Below, piece by piece: positions 51,701 to 60,357 of a stretch of DNA of 64,000 bases; positions within the stretch are counted from its first letter, which is position 1; each line of letters starts with the position of its first letter. A program made the position numbers and the translations under genes. Source of the stretch: Streptomyces sclerotialus. Lineage in GTDB: Bacteria > Actinomycetota > Actinomycetes > Streptomycetales > Streptomycetaceae. The stretch is from positions 1-64,000 of the forward strand of contig JODX01000015.1 of NCBI GenBank assembly GCA_000719105.1, read 5' to 3'. The notes beneath the pieces were generated by a model. That model saw nothing but the letters and a program-made list of their open reading frames with translations, searched no databases and had not been told where the DNA came from.

Positions 51701-52552
51701 TCACAATTCGGTGGCCATCTCGTGAATGAAGTCCCGGCTTCGCCCGGGGGTGAGTGCTACGGACTTCATCCGCTGGAGTAGATTTCTGTACGTGTTCAGT
51801 TGAGCCTCGGCATCGACCAGAGCCGGGCCGTGCGATTGGTCCAGAGAGACCGTGTCGAGCTGAGGCACGGTTCCGTGGATGTACAGGAAGGTCTGGCCGG
51901 AACCCGGGTAAGCGCCGATGGCGAACGGGATCACCTGCAGCGTGATGTGCTCGCGCTCGGATTGCTCCACCAAGTGCTTCAGTTGCCTCTTGGCCACTGA
52001 GGGACCACCAACGGGTACTCGTAGCGCGGCTTCGTGTATGACCGCCTCGTACGGCACAGGATCGTCCTGGTCCAAGAGAACTTGGCGCTGCATTCGATGG
52101 CTGACGCGGTGCTCGAACTCGCGCCGGCTGAACTCGGGCACCGCCTGCTCATAGATGGCACGGGCATGATCAGCGATCTGAAGCAGCCCAGGAACGTGTG
52201 CCGTGTTGGCCGCCTGCAGCCGGGTCGCGTAGTGCTCGATCTCCGACACGTCGAGCAGAGCAGCGGGCAGTACTTCGCGGAATGTTCCCCACCAACCCCC
52301 CTTCCGCTCGGTGGCCAGGTCGATCAGACCGTTGATGTAGGCACTGTCGGAGCACTGGTAGATGCGAGCGAGTGCGCGTAGACGATCCGCACTCACGCCG
52401 AAGCGACTCGCCTCGATGTTGCTGAGCTGAGCCTGGCTTACTCCAAGTTGACGCGCTCCCTCGGTAACGGACAGACCGGCCCGCTCCCTAAGTCTGCGCA
52501 GCTCCGTACCGAGACGAAGGCGACGGGCCGTAGTGGCGGGCTTGGGCGCCAT
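51701..52552 (-). CDS. XRE HTH regulator with DUF5753 domain
   Basis: A 283-residue WhiJ-like regulator. The HTH (~12-70) is LGTELRRLRERAGLSVTEGARQLGVSQAQLSNIEASRFGVSADRLRALARIYQ. The DUF5753 part (~95-283) contains ALLDVSEIEHYATRLQAANTAHVPGLLQIADHARAIYEQ and ITLQVIPFAIGAYPGSGQTF. ATG 52552 follows AAGGAGAG. It is one transcription unit with the DUF397 gene and divergent from a HATPase gene, an arrangement repeated many times in Streptomyces genomes. Confidence 0.9.
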   Translation of the reverse strand: MAPKPATTARRLRLGTELRRLRERAGLSVTEGARQLGVSQAQLSNIEASRFGVSADRLRALARIYQCSDSAYINGLIDLATERKGGWWGTFREVLPAALLDVSEIEHYATRLQAANTAHVPGLLQIADHARAIYEQAVPEFSRREFEHRVSHRMQRQVLLDQDDPVPYEAVIHEAALRVPVGGPSVAKRQLKHLVEQSEREHITLQVIPFAIGAYPGSGQTFLYIHGTVPQLDTVSLDQSHGPALVDAEAQLNTYRNLLQRMKSVALTPGRSRDFIHEMATEL

Positions 52553-52783
52553 CGGACAACTCTCCTTGCGCAGTCCCGTGGTCTTGTCACCCACACGAGG
52601 GGGAATCTCACGCGATTGCTGAACTGGGAAATGTATTAAGTGGCGGGCCGGTAGCTTACTGACTCAGGCGCCCCGCCCAGAAGCGCCCCGCTCGACGGAG
52701 CGGCGACGGCCACTGGGCAGACCCATGCCCACACGCGACCACGTAGAACAACCGTCCAACTGCCCTCTGTGACCGGAGACATC

Positions 52784-53218
52784 ATGGCAACCGTACCGCC
52801 GTCATGGAACTACACCCTCCACCTGCCCCGCGATCCAAGAGCCCCTGGCGTCGCACGAGCCACCCTCCGCAGCGTCCTCGCCGCCCACGACCTCGGCCAA
52901 CTCACCCCAACCGCCGAGCTGCTGGCCTCCGAACTGCTCACCAACGCCCACCTCCACACCACCGGCCCGTACGCCCTGCGCATCCGCTCCACCGATCCCG
53001 ACCGGCTCGTGGTCGCCGTCTGGGACACCGACCCGAGGGTGCCCGCCGCCTTCCAGGAGAGTGCCCCCAGCGCCGCACCACCGGAAGACGACGAGCACGG
53101 ACGCGGCCTGAACCTCGTACGGGCATGCGCCGACGCCCTCGGCGTGTCCGTGCTGCGGGAGCTGGGCGCATCGAAGGGCGGCAAGCTGCTGTGGACCGAG
53201 TGCGGGGTGGTGTCGTGA
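52784..53218 (+). CDS. HATPase-domain regulatory protein
   Basis: A 144-residue small GHKL ATPase: N-box AELLASELLTNAHLHTTG, G1 region LVVAVWDTDPRVP, and G2 GRGLNLVRACADALGV. ATG 52784 is chosen because CCGGAGAC lies just before it; GTG 52769 is an in-frame alternative. It is divergent from the XRE/DUF397 pair, the typical abaA/whiJ-like arrangement in which the three products are thought to act together. The downstream DUF6247 gene may share the transcript. Confidence 0.85.
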   Translation: MATVPPSWNYTLHLPRDPRAPGVARATLRSVLAAHDLGQLTPTAELLASELLTNAHLHTTGPYALRIRSTDPDRLVVAVWDTDPRVPAAFQESAPSAAPPEDDEHGRGLNLVRACADALGVSVLRELGASKGGKLLWTECGVVS

Positions 53219-53289
53219 GGGTGAGGACGTGGATCGCGGACGGCACCACACTGGGAGGCGAAGCCAGCCCCGTCCGTCAGGAGCACACC

Positions 53290-53574
53290 ATGAGCGCACA
53301 GCGGGAGAACGACGACAAGGGGTGGGGAGCGATGCCCCTGCCGGAGATCCGGACCGTGGAGGATCTCCGGGGCGCGCTCAGCCGGTACGGCTTCCCCGGT
53401 GACCGGGAGCGGTTCGAGGAGGAGCTGGCGGCGGCCATAGGAGCCGCCCCCCTGAACGACTTCGAGGGCGCCGCCGCTGTCGTCCGGGCCTATCGCCACC
53501 GCGTACTGATCAGGAACTCGCCGGAGATCATGGCAGCCCTCGAGGACGCACGCGCCGGAGGCACCGGCACGTGA
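53290..53574 (+). CDS. DUF6247 family protein, possible antitoxin
   Basis: A 94-residue, mostly helical acidic protein. The segment VEDLRGALSRYGFPGDRERFEEEL..A and AAVVRAYRHRVLI recall the DUF6247 family. ATG 53290 follows AGGAG with good spacing; an upstream in-frame GTG at 53215 lacks a strong site. Its stop overlaps the GTG of the next gene (GTGA), which encodes a RelE/ParE-sized protein. Coupled antitoxin-toxin expression is therefore a reasonable hypothesis. Confidence 0.7.
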   Translation: MSAQRENDDKGWGAMPLPEIRTVEDLRGALSRYGFPGDRERFEEELAAAIGAAPLNDFEGAAAVVRAYRHRVLIRNSPEIMAALEDARAGGTGT

Positions 53575-53855
53575 ACGACATCCCGCTGGCAGAGGCTGAG
53601 CCGGCCAGGAAGGCGTACGTCGGCCTCACGGAGGGGGAGCGGGGAAGGGTCCGGGACGCACTCGCCCTCATCGCACGCGACCCGGCGGCCGGGCGAGAGA
53701 TCCCCGGCTGGAGGCCGCCCTCCGTCGAGTACACGTACACCACACCGCTCGCCCCTGACACGGCCGAAGCGATCACCGTCGTCTACACGCACACCCCGGG
53801 CATGGGCGTGACGGTCGTGTACTACTTCCGGGATCCGCAGGTCGTGAACCCGTAG
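53571..53855 (+). CDS. RelE/ParE-like small protein, possible toxin
   Basis: A 94-residue protein. After an N-terminal helix pair (EAEPARKAYVGL; GERGRVRDALALIARDP) come GREIPGW and then beta-strand-rich VEYTYTTPLAP.TAEAITVVYTHTPGMGVTVVYYF. Helix-helix-GxPL/GREIxGW-strands is the order of RelE/ParE toxins, which cut mRNA on ribosomes or poison gyrase. Conserved Arg or Lys residues for RNA cleavage are few, so the activity is unproven. It is translationally coupled to the DUF6247 gene. Confidence 0.6.
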   Translation: MNDIPLAEAEPARKAYVGLTEGERGRVRDALALIARDPAAGREIPGWRPPSVEYTYTTPLAPDTAEAITVVYTHTPGMGVTVVYYFRDPQVVNP

Positions 53856-53875
53856 CCCGTCAGCGCAAGCGGGCA

Positions 53876-53903
53876 GGCGGCGGCCGATCACCCGGCCGCC
53901 GCC
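53876..53903. terminator. Bidirectional terminator hairpin
   Basis: GGCGGCGGCCG and CGGCCGCCGCC form a perfect 11-bp stem around ATCACC, between the toxin-like gene and the convergent metallohydrolase gene. Confidence 0.7.
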
Positions 53904-53924
53904 CAACCTCACCACCCCTGACCG

Positions 53925-55475
53925 TCAGCGCCCCAAGAAGATCGGGTTGGTGAACGCCGCCAACGCCCCCGGCAGGGCACCCGCCGCCGTCTCGTGCCGT
54001 ACCTCCGCCCGGACATACGCCGCGTACTGCGCCGTCGTCCGCCACTCCACCGTCCCGGAGCCGGACACCGCCAGCGGCCCGCTCGTGTGCAGCACGCCCT
54101 GGTCGGTCACGAAGCGCACCGTGCAGCGGGGCGCGCCCGTCACCTCCAGGCGCACCGTGACCGGCTCGTCCCGGTCGACGTGCAGCCGCTCGCCGATGCC
54201 CGCGTGCAGGCCCCGCCCGCCGGTCGCCGTGAACGACAGCGCGACCGACTTCGACTCCGCCACGTACGAGCGGCCCGCGCGCAACCCCTGCAGAATGGCC
54301 TGCCGACTCAGCTCCTCCGCGTGCACCACCGTCTGGGGCGTGCCCACCGGGTCCGGGTCGCGGTGGGTGTCGCTGCTGCCCATCGCCGGGATCCAGGAGC
54401 GGCCGTCGCGCACCGCGGCGACCAGCATGCTGTCCCAGTCCGCCAGCGAGACTTCGTCGTCCGCCGTGTAGGGGCCGTTCCAGACCTCCACCACGTCGGC
54501 CTCGCCGAAGCCGAACTTCCAGTTGCAGCCGATGCAGGTGGCGTGCGGATGGGCGGGAACCACCAGACCGCCCGCGGCCCGGATGCGGCGCGCGTAGCGG
54601 CCGAAGCGGTTGTCGCGGGCCCGGTAGCGCCAGTCGACGAACGTGCCGGGGTCCGTGCCGAGCGCCACCACGTGGCCGTTGCGGGTCGTGACCTCCTCGC
54701 CCAGCAGGATCAGGAGGTCGTCACCCGCCTGGTCCGCCCAGTGGGCGTGGGCGGAGTGCGTGTTGTGCTCGGAGGAGTTGATGAAGTCCAGGCCGGCGGC
54801 GCGGGCGAGGGCCGCGATCTCGGCCGGGGTGCGGCGGCCGTCCGAGTACCAGGAGTGGATGTGGCAGTCGCCCCGGTACCAGGCCCGGCCCCGGCCCTTC
54901 GCCCGCTCCGGTGGGTACTTCGGGCGTACGGCCTTGCCCGGGTCGCCGTACGTCAGTGTCACCGTCATCTCGTACGTCAGGCCCTGCGGCGCCACCGTGT
55001 ACGGGCCCAGCGCGATGTGCCAGGTGCCCGGGCGGACCGGGCCCGGGATGTAGCCCGGCGTCGCGTCGTCCGCGCGGAGGAAGAACTCCGTGCGCGCCCC
55101 GCCCGACCAGCCGCGGAAGCCCTTGCCACCGAGGTCGGTGCCGCGTTCGTCGAAAATGCCGATGTCGAGGGCGTTGCCCGTCGTACCGGAGGGGACGGCG
55201 GGGCGGTCGTAGGTGTAGGCGACCTTGAGCTCCCGTACCCCGGCCGGGACTTCGACCGGTACGTACACGAAGTCGGGGGAGCCGGGCGGCAGCGTGCCGC
55301 GCACGGTCCTGGTCTCCTGCTCGCCGTCGGCCGCGGCGGCACCGCTCGCGAACGTCACGCTCCCCAACGTAAGCGCGGCGGCGGCGCCCGTCACGAACAG
55401 GGCGCGTCTTCCCAGGCCGTGGCCCTGGCCATCGCCGGGGGCCGGGCTCGGGTCCGGGTGGAGGTCCTCGCACAT
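53925..55475 (-). CDS. Secreted CehA/McbA-type PHP metallohydrolase
   Basis: A 516-residue protein. The N-terminus has a Tat-like signal, GRRALFVTGAAAALTLGS, ending near an Ala-x-Ala cleavage site. A beta-sandwich (~55-185) precedes the PHP domain (~195-400), whose metal-binding His/Glu/Asp occur in GDCHIHSWYSDG, NSSEHNTH, GEEVTTRNGHV, VPAHPH and GSSDTH. A C-terminal beta domain follows. CehA/McbA enzymes hydrolyse carbamates and related esters; the natural substrate here is unknown. ATG 55475 is preceded by GGGAGCAG. Confidence 0.88.
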   Translation of the reverse strand: MCEDLHPDPSPAPGDGQGHGLGRRALFVTGAAAALTLGSVTFASGAAAADGEQETRTVRGTLPPGSPDFVYVPVEVPAGVRELKVAYTYDRPAVPSGTTGNALDIGIFDERGTDLGGKGFRGWSGGARTEFFLRADDATPGYIPGPVRPGTWHIALGPYTVAPQGLTYEMTVTLTYGDPGKAVRPKYPPERAKGRGRAWYRGDCHIHSWYSDGRRTPAEIAALARAAGLDFINSSEHNTHSAHAHWADQAGDDLLILLGEEVTTRNGHVVALGTDPGTFVDWRYRARDNRFGRYARRIRAAGGLVVPAHPHATCIGCNWKFGFGEADVVEVWNGPYTADDEVSLADWDSMLVAAVRDGRSWIPAMGSSDTHRDPDPVGTPQTVVHAEELSRQAILQGLRAGRSYVAESKSVALSFTATGGRGLHAGIGERLHVDRDEPVTVRLEVTGAPRCTVRFVTDQGVLHTSGPLAVSGSGTVEWRTTAQYAAYVRAEVRHETAAGALPGALAAFTNPIFLGR

Positions 55476-55614
55476 GCTGCTGCTCCCAAGGTGTCGTGTG
55501 ACGAAACATGGGTGGTGCAGGGGTGGTGCGTGCAACCTTCGTAGCCAGCCGTGAACTCTTGTACAAGGCAAAGGAAGCAACGGCTGTCCGACCGCCCATC
55601 ACCCGGAAGGTGTC

Positions 55615-55821
55615 ATGAGGTTCGCCTGGTTCGTATGGCTCACGAAGCACTTCGACGAGTACGGCTACAGCAACGGGCCGTTACGCGGCGTGATAGGCAC
55701 GGTCGCCGTGCTGCTCACCGCCTCGCTGGTCGGCTGGGCGCTGCGCCGCCACCATCCCGCCGGTCTGATCGGCGCCGGCCTCACCGCGGCCGCCGGCATC
55801 GGCTGGCTGGCCTTCCACTGA
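55615..55821 (+). CDS. Small conserved two-helix membrane protein
   Basis: A 68-residue protein with two membrane helices (~25-43 and ~50-66) separated by RRHHPAG. The polar N-terminal part is MRFAWFVWLTKHFDEYGYSN. ATG 55615 follows AAGGTGTC. It lies 72 bases before the FO synthase gene on the same strand. Function is unknown, and no family name is certain. Confidence 0.65.
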   Translation: MRFAWFVWLTKHFDEYGYSNGPLRGVIGTVAVLLTASLVGWALRRHHPAGLIGAGLTAAAGIGWLAFH

Positions 55822-55893
55822 GCCGGGATGCCGGGACCGAAGGGGTCGGGCGGTGCCTGTTTGCCCTGTTCACCCCGAACGTATGCTCAAGGG

Positions 55894-58479
55894 ATGACGA
55901 CTTCCGCGACCCCCGGAACCGGCCCCACCGAGAACTCCATGCGTCGCGCTCTCAAACGTGCCCGGGAAGGTGTCGCCCTCGACGTCACCGAGGCGGCGGT
56001 GCTGCTCCAGGCGCGCGGCGAGGACCTGAAGGACCTGTCCGCCTCGGCCGCCCGGGTGCGCGACGCGGGTCTCGAGGCGGCGGGACGGCCCGGCGTCATC
56101 ACGTACTCGAAGAGCGTCTTCATCCCGCTCACCCGGCTGTGCCGGGACAAGTGCCACTACTGCACCTTCGTCACCGTTCCCGGCAAGCTCCGCCGGGACG
56201 GGCACGGCATGTTCATGTCGCCGGACGAGGTGCTCGACATCGCCCGCAAGGGCGCCGCGCTCGGCTGCAAGGAAGCGCTGATCACCCTCGGCGACAAGCC
56301 CGAGGACCGCTGGCCCGAGGCGCGCGAGTGGCTGGACGCGCACGGCTATGACGACACCATCGCGTACGTACGCGCCATCTCCATCCGGATCCTGGAGGAG
56401 ACGGGTCTCCTGCCCCACCTCAACCCCGGGGTCATGACCTGGACCGACTTCCAGCGGCTGAAGCCCGTCGCGCCCTCCATGGGCATGATGCTGGAGACGA
56501 CGGCCACCCGGCTGTGGTCCGAGCCCGGCGGCCCGCACTACGGCTCGCCGGACAAGGAGCCCGCCGTACGGCTGCGGGTGCTGGAGGACGCCGGCCGGTC
56601 GTCCGTCCCCTTCACCTCCGGACTCCTCATCGGCATCGGGGAGACCTACGAGGAGCGCGCCGAGTCGATCTTCGCGCTGCGCCGGGTCTCCCGCGCCTAC
56701 CACGGCATCCAGGAACTGATCATCCAGAACTTCCGCGCCAAGCCGGACACCGCGATGCGCGGCATGCCGGACGCGGAGCTGGACGAGCTGGTCGCCACCG
56801 TCGCCGTCGCCCGGCACCTCATGGGGCCGAGCGCCTGCCTCCAGGCCCCGCCGAACCTCGTGGACGGCGAGTACGAGCGGCTGATCGCGGCCGGGATCGA
56901 CGATTGGGGCGGGGTGTCCCCGCTCACCATCGACCACGTCAACCCCGAGCGGCCCTGGCCGCAGATCGAGCAGCTCCGTGAGCGGTCCGTGGCCGCCGGG
57001 TTCGAGCTGCGGGAACGGCTCTGCGTCTACCCGGAGTTCGTCACGCGCGGCGAACCCTGGCTCGACCCGCGCCTGCTGCCGCACGTCCGCGCGCTCGCCG
57101 ACCCGGAGACGGGCCTCGCGCGCGAGGACGCCGAGGTCGTGGGCCGGCCCTGGCAGGAGCCCGACGAGGTGTTCCGGCCGTCCGGCCGCACCGATCTGCA
57201 CGCCACCATCGACACCGAGGGCCGTACCTCCGACCGGCGCGACGACTTCGACGTGGTGTACGGCGACTGGGAGGCGCTGCGCGAGGCCGCCGCGCCCGGC
57301 ATGGCGCCCGAGCGCATCGACACCGATGTGCGCGAGGCCCTCGCCGTGGCCGCCGACGACCCGACCCGGCTCACCGACGACCAGGCGCTCGCACTGCTGC
57401 ACGCGGACGGCCCCGCGCTGGACGCGGTGTGCAAGATCGCCGACGACGTGCGGAAGTCCGTGGTCGGAGACGACGTCACGTACATCGTCACCCGCAACAT
57501 CAACTTCACCAACGTCTGCTACACCGGCTGCCGCTTCTGCGCCTTCGCCCAGCGCCGCACCGACGCCGACGCCTACACGCTCTCCCTGGAGCAGGTCGCC
57601 GACCGGGCGCAGCAGGCGTGGGACGTGGGGGCGGTGGAGGTGTGCATGCAGGGCGGCATCCACCCCGACCTGCCCGGCACGGCGTACTTCGACATCGCGC
57701 GGGCGGTGAAGGAGCGCGTGCCCGGCATGCACGTGCACGCCTTCTCTCCGATGGAGGTCGTCAACGGCGCCACCCGCACCGGGATGTCCATCCGCGAGTG
57801 GCTGACCGCCGCCAAGGAGGCCGGGCTCGACTCCATCCCCGGTACGGCCGCCGAGATCCTCGACGACGAGGTGCGGTGGGTGCTCACCAAGGGCAAGCTG
57901 CCGACCGCCACCTGGATCGAGGTCGTCACCACCGCGCACGAGCTCGGCATCAGGTCCTCGTCCACGATGATGTACGGGCACGTGGACCAGCCCCGGCACT
58001 GGCTCGGCCACCTGCGCACGCTCGCCTCCATCCAGCAGCGGACGGGCGGCTTCACGGAGTTCGTGACCCTGCCCTTCATCCACACCAACGCCCCCGTCTA
58101 CCTGGCGGGCATCTCCCGGCCCGGCCCGACCACGCGCGACAACCGCGCCGTGACGGCCATGGCCCGCATCCTCCTCCACCCGCACATCCCCAACATCCAG
58201 ACGAGCTGGGTGAAGCTGGGCACCGAGGGCGCGGCCGAGATGCTCCGCTCCGGCGCCAACGACCTGGGCGGCACGCTGATGGAGGAGACGATCTCGCGGA
58301 TGGCGGGCTCGTCGTACGGGTCGTACAAGTCCGTCAAGGACCTGATCGCGGTCGCGGAGGCGGCGGGGCGCCCGGCCAGGCCGCGCACGACGCTGTACGG
58401 CGAGGTCACGGAGGAGCGGCAGCGCGCGGCCGCCGCCTCGGACGGGCACCTGCCGGAGCTGCTGCCGGTGCTGGAGTAG
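55894..58479 (+). CDS. fbiC: Bifunctional FO synthase (CofG-CofH fusion)
   Basis: An 861-residue fused radical-SAM enzyme that makes 7,8-didemethyl-8-hydroxy-5-deazariboflavin (FO), the chromophore of cofactor F420, from tyrosine and a pyrimidine precursor. The CofG half has the 4Fe-4S motif CRDKCHYC (Cys83, Cys87, Cys90). The CofH half has CYTGCRFC (near residue 545). Each half carries its own radical-SAM barrel, with [12 protein letters not shown] and [13 protein letters not shown] typical of CofH. ATG 55894 follows AAGGG. Other F420 genes are not adjacent. Confidence 0.96.
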   Translation: MTTSATPGTGPTENSMRRALKRAREGVALDVTEAAVLLQARGEDLKDLSASAARVRDAGLEAAGRPGVITYSKSVFIPLTRLCRDKCHYCTFVTVPGKLRRDGHGMFMSPDEVLDIARKGAALGCKEALITLGDKPEDRWPEAREWLDAHGYDDTIAYVRAISIRILEETGLLPHLNPGVMTWTDFQRLKPVAPSMGMMLETTATRLWSEPGGPHYGSPDKEPAVRLRVLEDAGRSSVPFTSGLLIGIGETYEERAESIFALRRVSRAYHGIQELIIQNFRAKPDTAMRGMPDAELDELVATVAVARHLMGPSACLQAPPNLVDGEYERLIAAGIDDWGGVSPLTIDHVNPERPWPQIEQLRERSVAAGFELRERLCVYPEFVTRGEPWLDPRLLPHVRALADPETGLAREDAEVVGRPWQEPDEVFRPSGRTDLHATIDTEGRTSDRRDDFDVVYGDWEALREAAAPGMAPERIDTDVREALAVAADDPTRLTDDQALALLHADGPALDAVCKIADDVRKSVVGDDVTYIVTRNINFTNVCYTGCRFCAFAQRRTDADAYTLSLEQVADRAQQAWDVGAVEVCMQGGIHPDLPGTAYFDIARAVKERVPGMHVHAFSPMEVVNGATRTGMSIREWLTAAKEAGLDSIPGTAAEILDDEVRWVLTKGKLPTATWIEVVTTAHELGIRSSSTMMYGHVDQPRHWLGHLRTLASIQQRTGGFTEFVTLPFIHTNAPVYLAGISRPGPTTRDNRAVTAMARILLHPHIPNIQTSWVKLGTEGAAEMLRSGANDLGGTLMEETISRMAGSSYGSYKSVKDLIAVAEAAGRPARPRTTLYGEVTEERQRAAAASDGHLPELLPVLE

Positions 58480-58532
58480 CGGGGAGGGAGGGGGCTGGAG
58501 CAGTGGGGGAGTGAACCAGGAGGGCGGGCGCC

Positions 58533-59096
58533 TCACCTCGTACGGCCGCCCTCCTGCCCCTCCGCCGCCGCGTGACCCGTCCCGCCCGCCCCACCCGGCA
58601 GATGCACCACCAGCAGCACGACACCGCTGAGCACGAAGACGCGGAGGGCGGCGTCCAGTCCGTTCCAGTCCGCCGACTGCCACATGGCGAACCACTCGCC
58701 GCCGACGGCCATGAACCCGGCGCCGAACAGCAGCATCACCATCAGCAGGCCGAGGGTGCTCCAGCGGCGGGCCCGGGCCGCGGAGCCGTGGCGCAGGGCC
58801 GTCACCCACAGGACCGTCGCCATGATCAGGACGAGGGCCGACAGGGTCTCCCAGATGATGATCAGGACGTACGCCGCGTCCTGTAAGGCGGGCGACTCGA
58901 CGGCCCGCCACATCAGGTCCTCGTCCTTGAACGTCGTGTCCATCGCGAGGACGTGCCGGACGAACTGCTGGTTGGTGCCGAAGTCGGTGATGTTCCCGAA
59001 CGCGACGAGCGCCATGTAGAGGGCGACCGTGGCGGTGAGGAGGGTGGAGGCGAGGAGAAGGGGGGCCGTGGGGCGCGGGGTCCGGTTTGTGGTCAT
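58533..59096 (-). CDS. DUF2165 membrane protein
   Basis: A 187-residue protein with four membrane helices (~12-35, ~75-95, ~112-132, ~150-170). The segment NITDFGTNQQFVRHVLAMDTTF between helices 1 and 2 is the DUF2165 signature. The C-terminal tail is Gly- and basic-rich. Function is unknown. It is divergent from the ADP-ribosylglycohydrolase-like gene. Confidence 0.85.
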   Translation of the reverse strand: MTTNRTPRPTAPLLLASTLLTATVALYMALVAFGNITDFGTNQQFVRHVLAMDTTFKDEDLMWRAVESPALQDAAYVLIIIWETLSALVLIMATVLWVTALRHGSAARARRWSTLGLLMVMLLFGAGFMAVGGEWFAMWQSADWNGLDAALRVFVLSGVVLLVVHLPGGAGGTGHAAAEGQEGGRTR

Positions 59097-59206
59097 GGTG
59101 CAACTATGTCCTTGCCGTGCGTGTTAACTCCAGACCGACTGCAAACCTGAACGGACCGCTTCTGTTCGTTACAGTGCAGGGCGTTGCGCAAGGGGAGGAG
59201 GGGGCG

Positions 59207-60328
59207 ATGGGTGCGACGCCGACCGGGGGCGCCATCTGGGGCCGCGCCGAGCAGCAGGACTTCCGCAGCCGGGTGCGCGGGGCCCTGCTGGGCACGGCCG
59301 TCGGGGACGCGCTGGGCGCACCGCTCGACGGGCTCACCCTGGCGGACATCCACGCGGCGCACGGCCCGGACGGGCTCACCGACCTGGCCCCCGCGTACGG
59401 CGGGCGCGGCGCCGTCACCGGCCTCACCCAGCTCACGCTCTTCACGGTCGACGGGCTGATCCGCGCCCAGGTGCGCCGTGACACCGGCGCCTGGCACCCC
59501 CCGACGGACCTGCACCGCGCGTACCTCAGATGGGCGGCCACCCAGCGCGACTGGGGGCCCGACGAGCGGCGCAAGGACGACGGCTGGCTGGCGCGCGAGG
59601 AGTGGCTGTACGCCCGCCGCGACCCCGCCCGGGCCTGCCTCCTGGGCCTCGGCGACACGACGATGGGCACCCTGGACGCCCCCAAGAACCCCGGCGAGCC
59701 GGGCCCCGAGGCCGCCGCCCGCTCCGCGCCCTTCGGACTCCTGGTCGGCTGGGACCCGCAGCTCGTGATGCAGCTCGCCGTGGAGTGCGCGGTACAGACC
59801 CACGGGCACCCCACGGCGTACCTGACCGCCGGAGCGTACGCCGCCCTCGTCCACGCGCTCGCGCGCCGCGAGAGCCCCGACAAGGCCGTCCAGCACGCGC
59901 TGGCGCTCCTGGCCCCGCGCCCTGGCCACGAGCCCGTCACAGAAGCCCTCCAGCGCGCCCTGGGGGCCGTACGCCAGGGTCTGCCGTCACCGGAACGCGT
60001 CGAGGAGCTCGCCGGGGACGTCCCGGCGGCGGGAGCGCTCGCGGCGGCGGTGTACTGCACGATGGTCGGCGAGGACGTACGGCACGGACTGAGCCTCGCG
60101 GTGAACCACGGTGGCCCGTCGGCCGCCACGGGTGCCCTGACCGGCGGACTGTTCGGCGCCCTGCACGGCGAGACGGCCCTCCCGCCGGCCTGGCTGGCCG
60201 AACTGGAGGGCCGTCCCACGATGCTGGCCCTGGCGGACGACTTCGCGATGGAGATGACCCAGGGGCCCACGCTCCACGGCCCGGCCGGCTCGTCCCCGGC
60301 CTGGCTGGCGCGCTACCCGCGCGCGTAG
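59207..60328 (+). CDS. ADP-ribosylglycohydrolase-like protein without metal ligands
   Basis: A 373-residue all-helical ARH/DraG-fold protein. The start is VRGALLGTAVGDALGAP. The canonical metal-binding TDDT is replaced by TGLT (in GAVTGLTQLTLF). The C-terminal GGD.D(T/S) is replaced by GGPSAA (in VNHGGPSAATGALTGGLFGAL). All aspartates of the two-metal centre seem lost, so ADP-ribose hydrolysis is unlikely and a binding or regulatory role is more probable. ATG 59207 follows GGGGAGGAGGGGG. Confidence 0.85.
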   Translation: MGATPTGGAIWGRAEQQDFRSRVRGALLGTAVGDALGAPLDGLTLADIHAAHGPDGLTDLAPAYGGRGAVTGLTQLTLFTVDGLIRAQVRRDTGAWHPPTDLHRAYLRWAATQRDWGPDERRKDDGWLAREEWLYARRDPARACLLGLGDTTMGTLDAPKNPGEPGPEAAARSAPFGLLVGWDPQLVMQLAVECAVQTHGHPTAYLTAGAYAALVHALARRESPDKAVQHALALLAPRPGHEPVTEALQRALGAVRQGLPSPERVEELAGDVPAAGALAAAVYCTMVGEDVRHGLSLAVNHGGPSAATGALTGGLFGALHGETALPPAWLAELEGRPTMLALADDFAMEMTQGPTLHGPAGSSPAWLARYPRA

Positions 60329-60357
60329 CGCACGCGGGCGCACCCGTCACCGCGCGC

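Noticed and set aside
53215..53289. Upstream GTG start for the DUF6247 gene overlapping the HATPase stop
   Set aside because: It would add 25 residues with no family similarity, while ATG 53290 has AGGAG at ideal spacing.
55870..59103. Long minus-strand open frame over the FO synthase
   Set aside because: The plus strand encodes both radical-SAM motifs of FbiC; the antisense frame has no recognisable domain.
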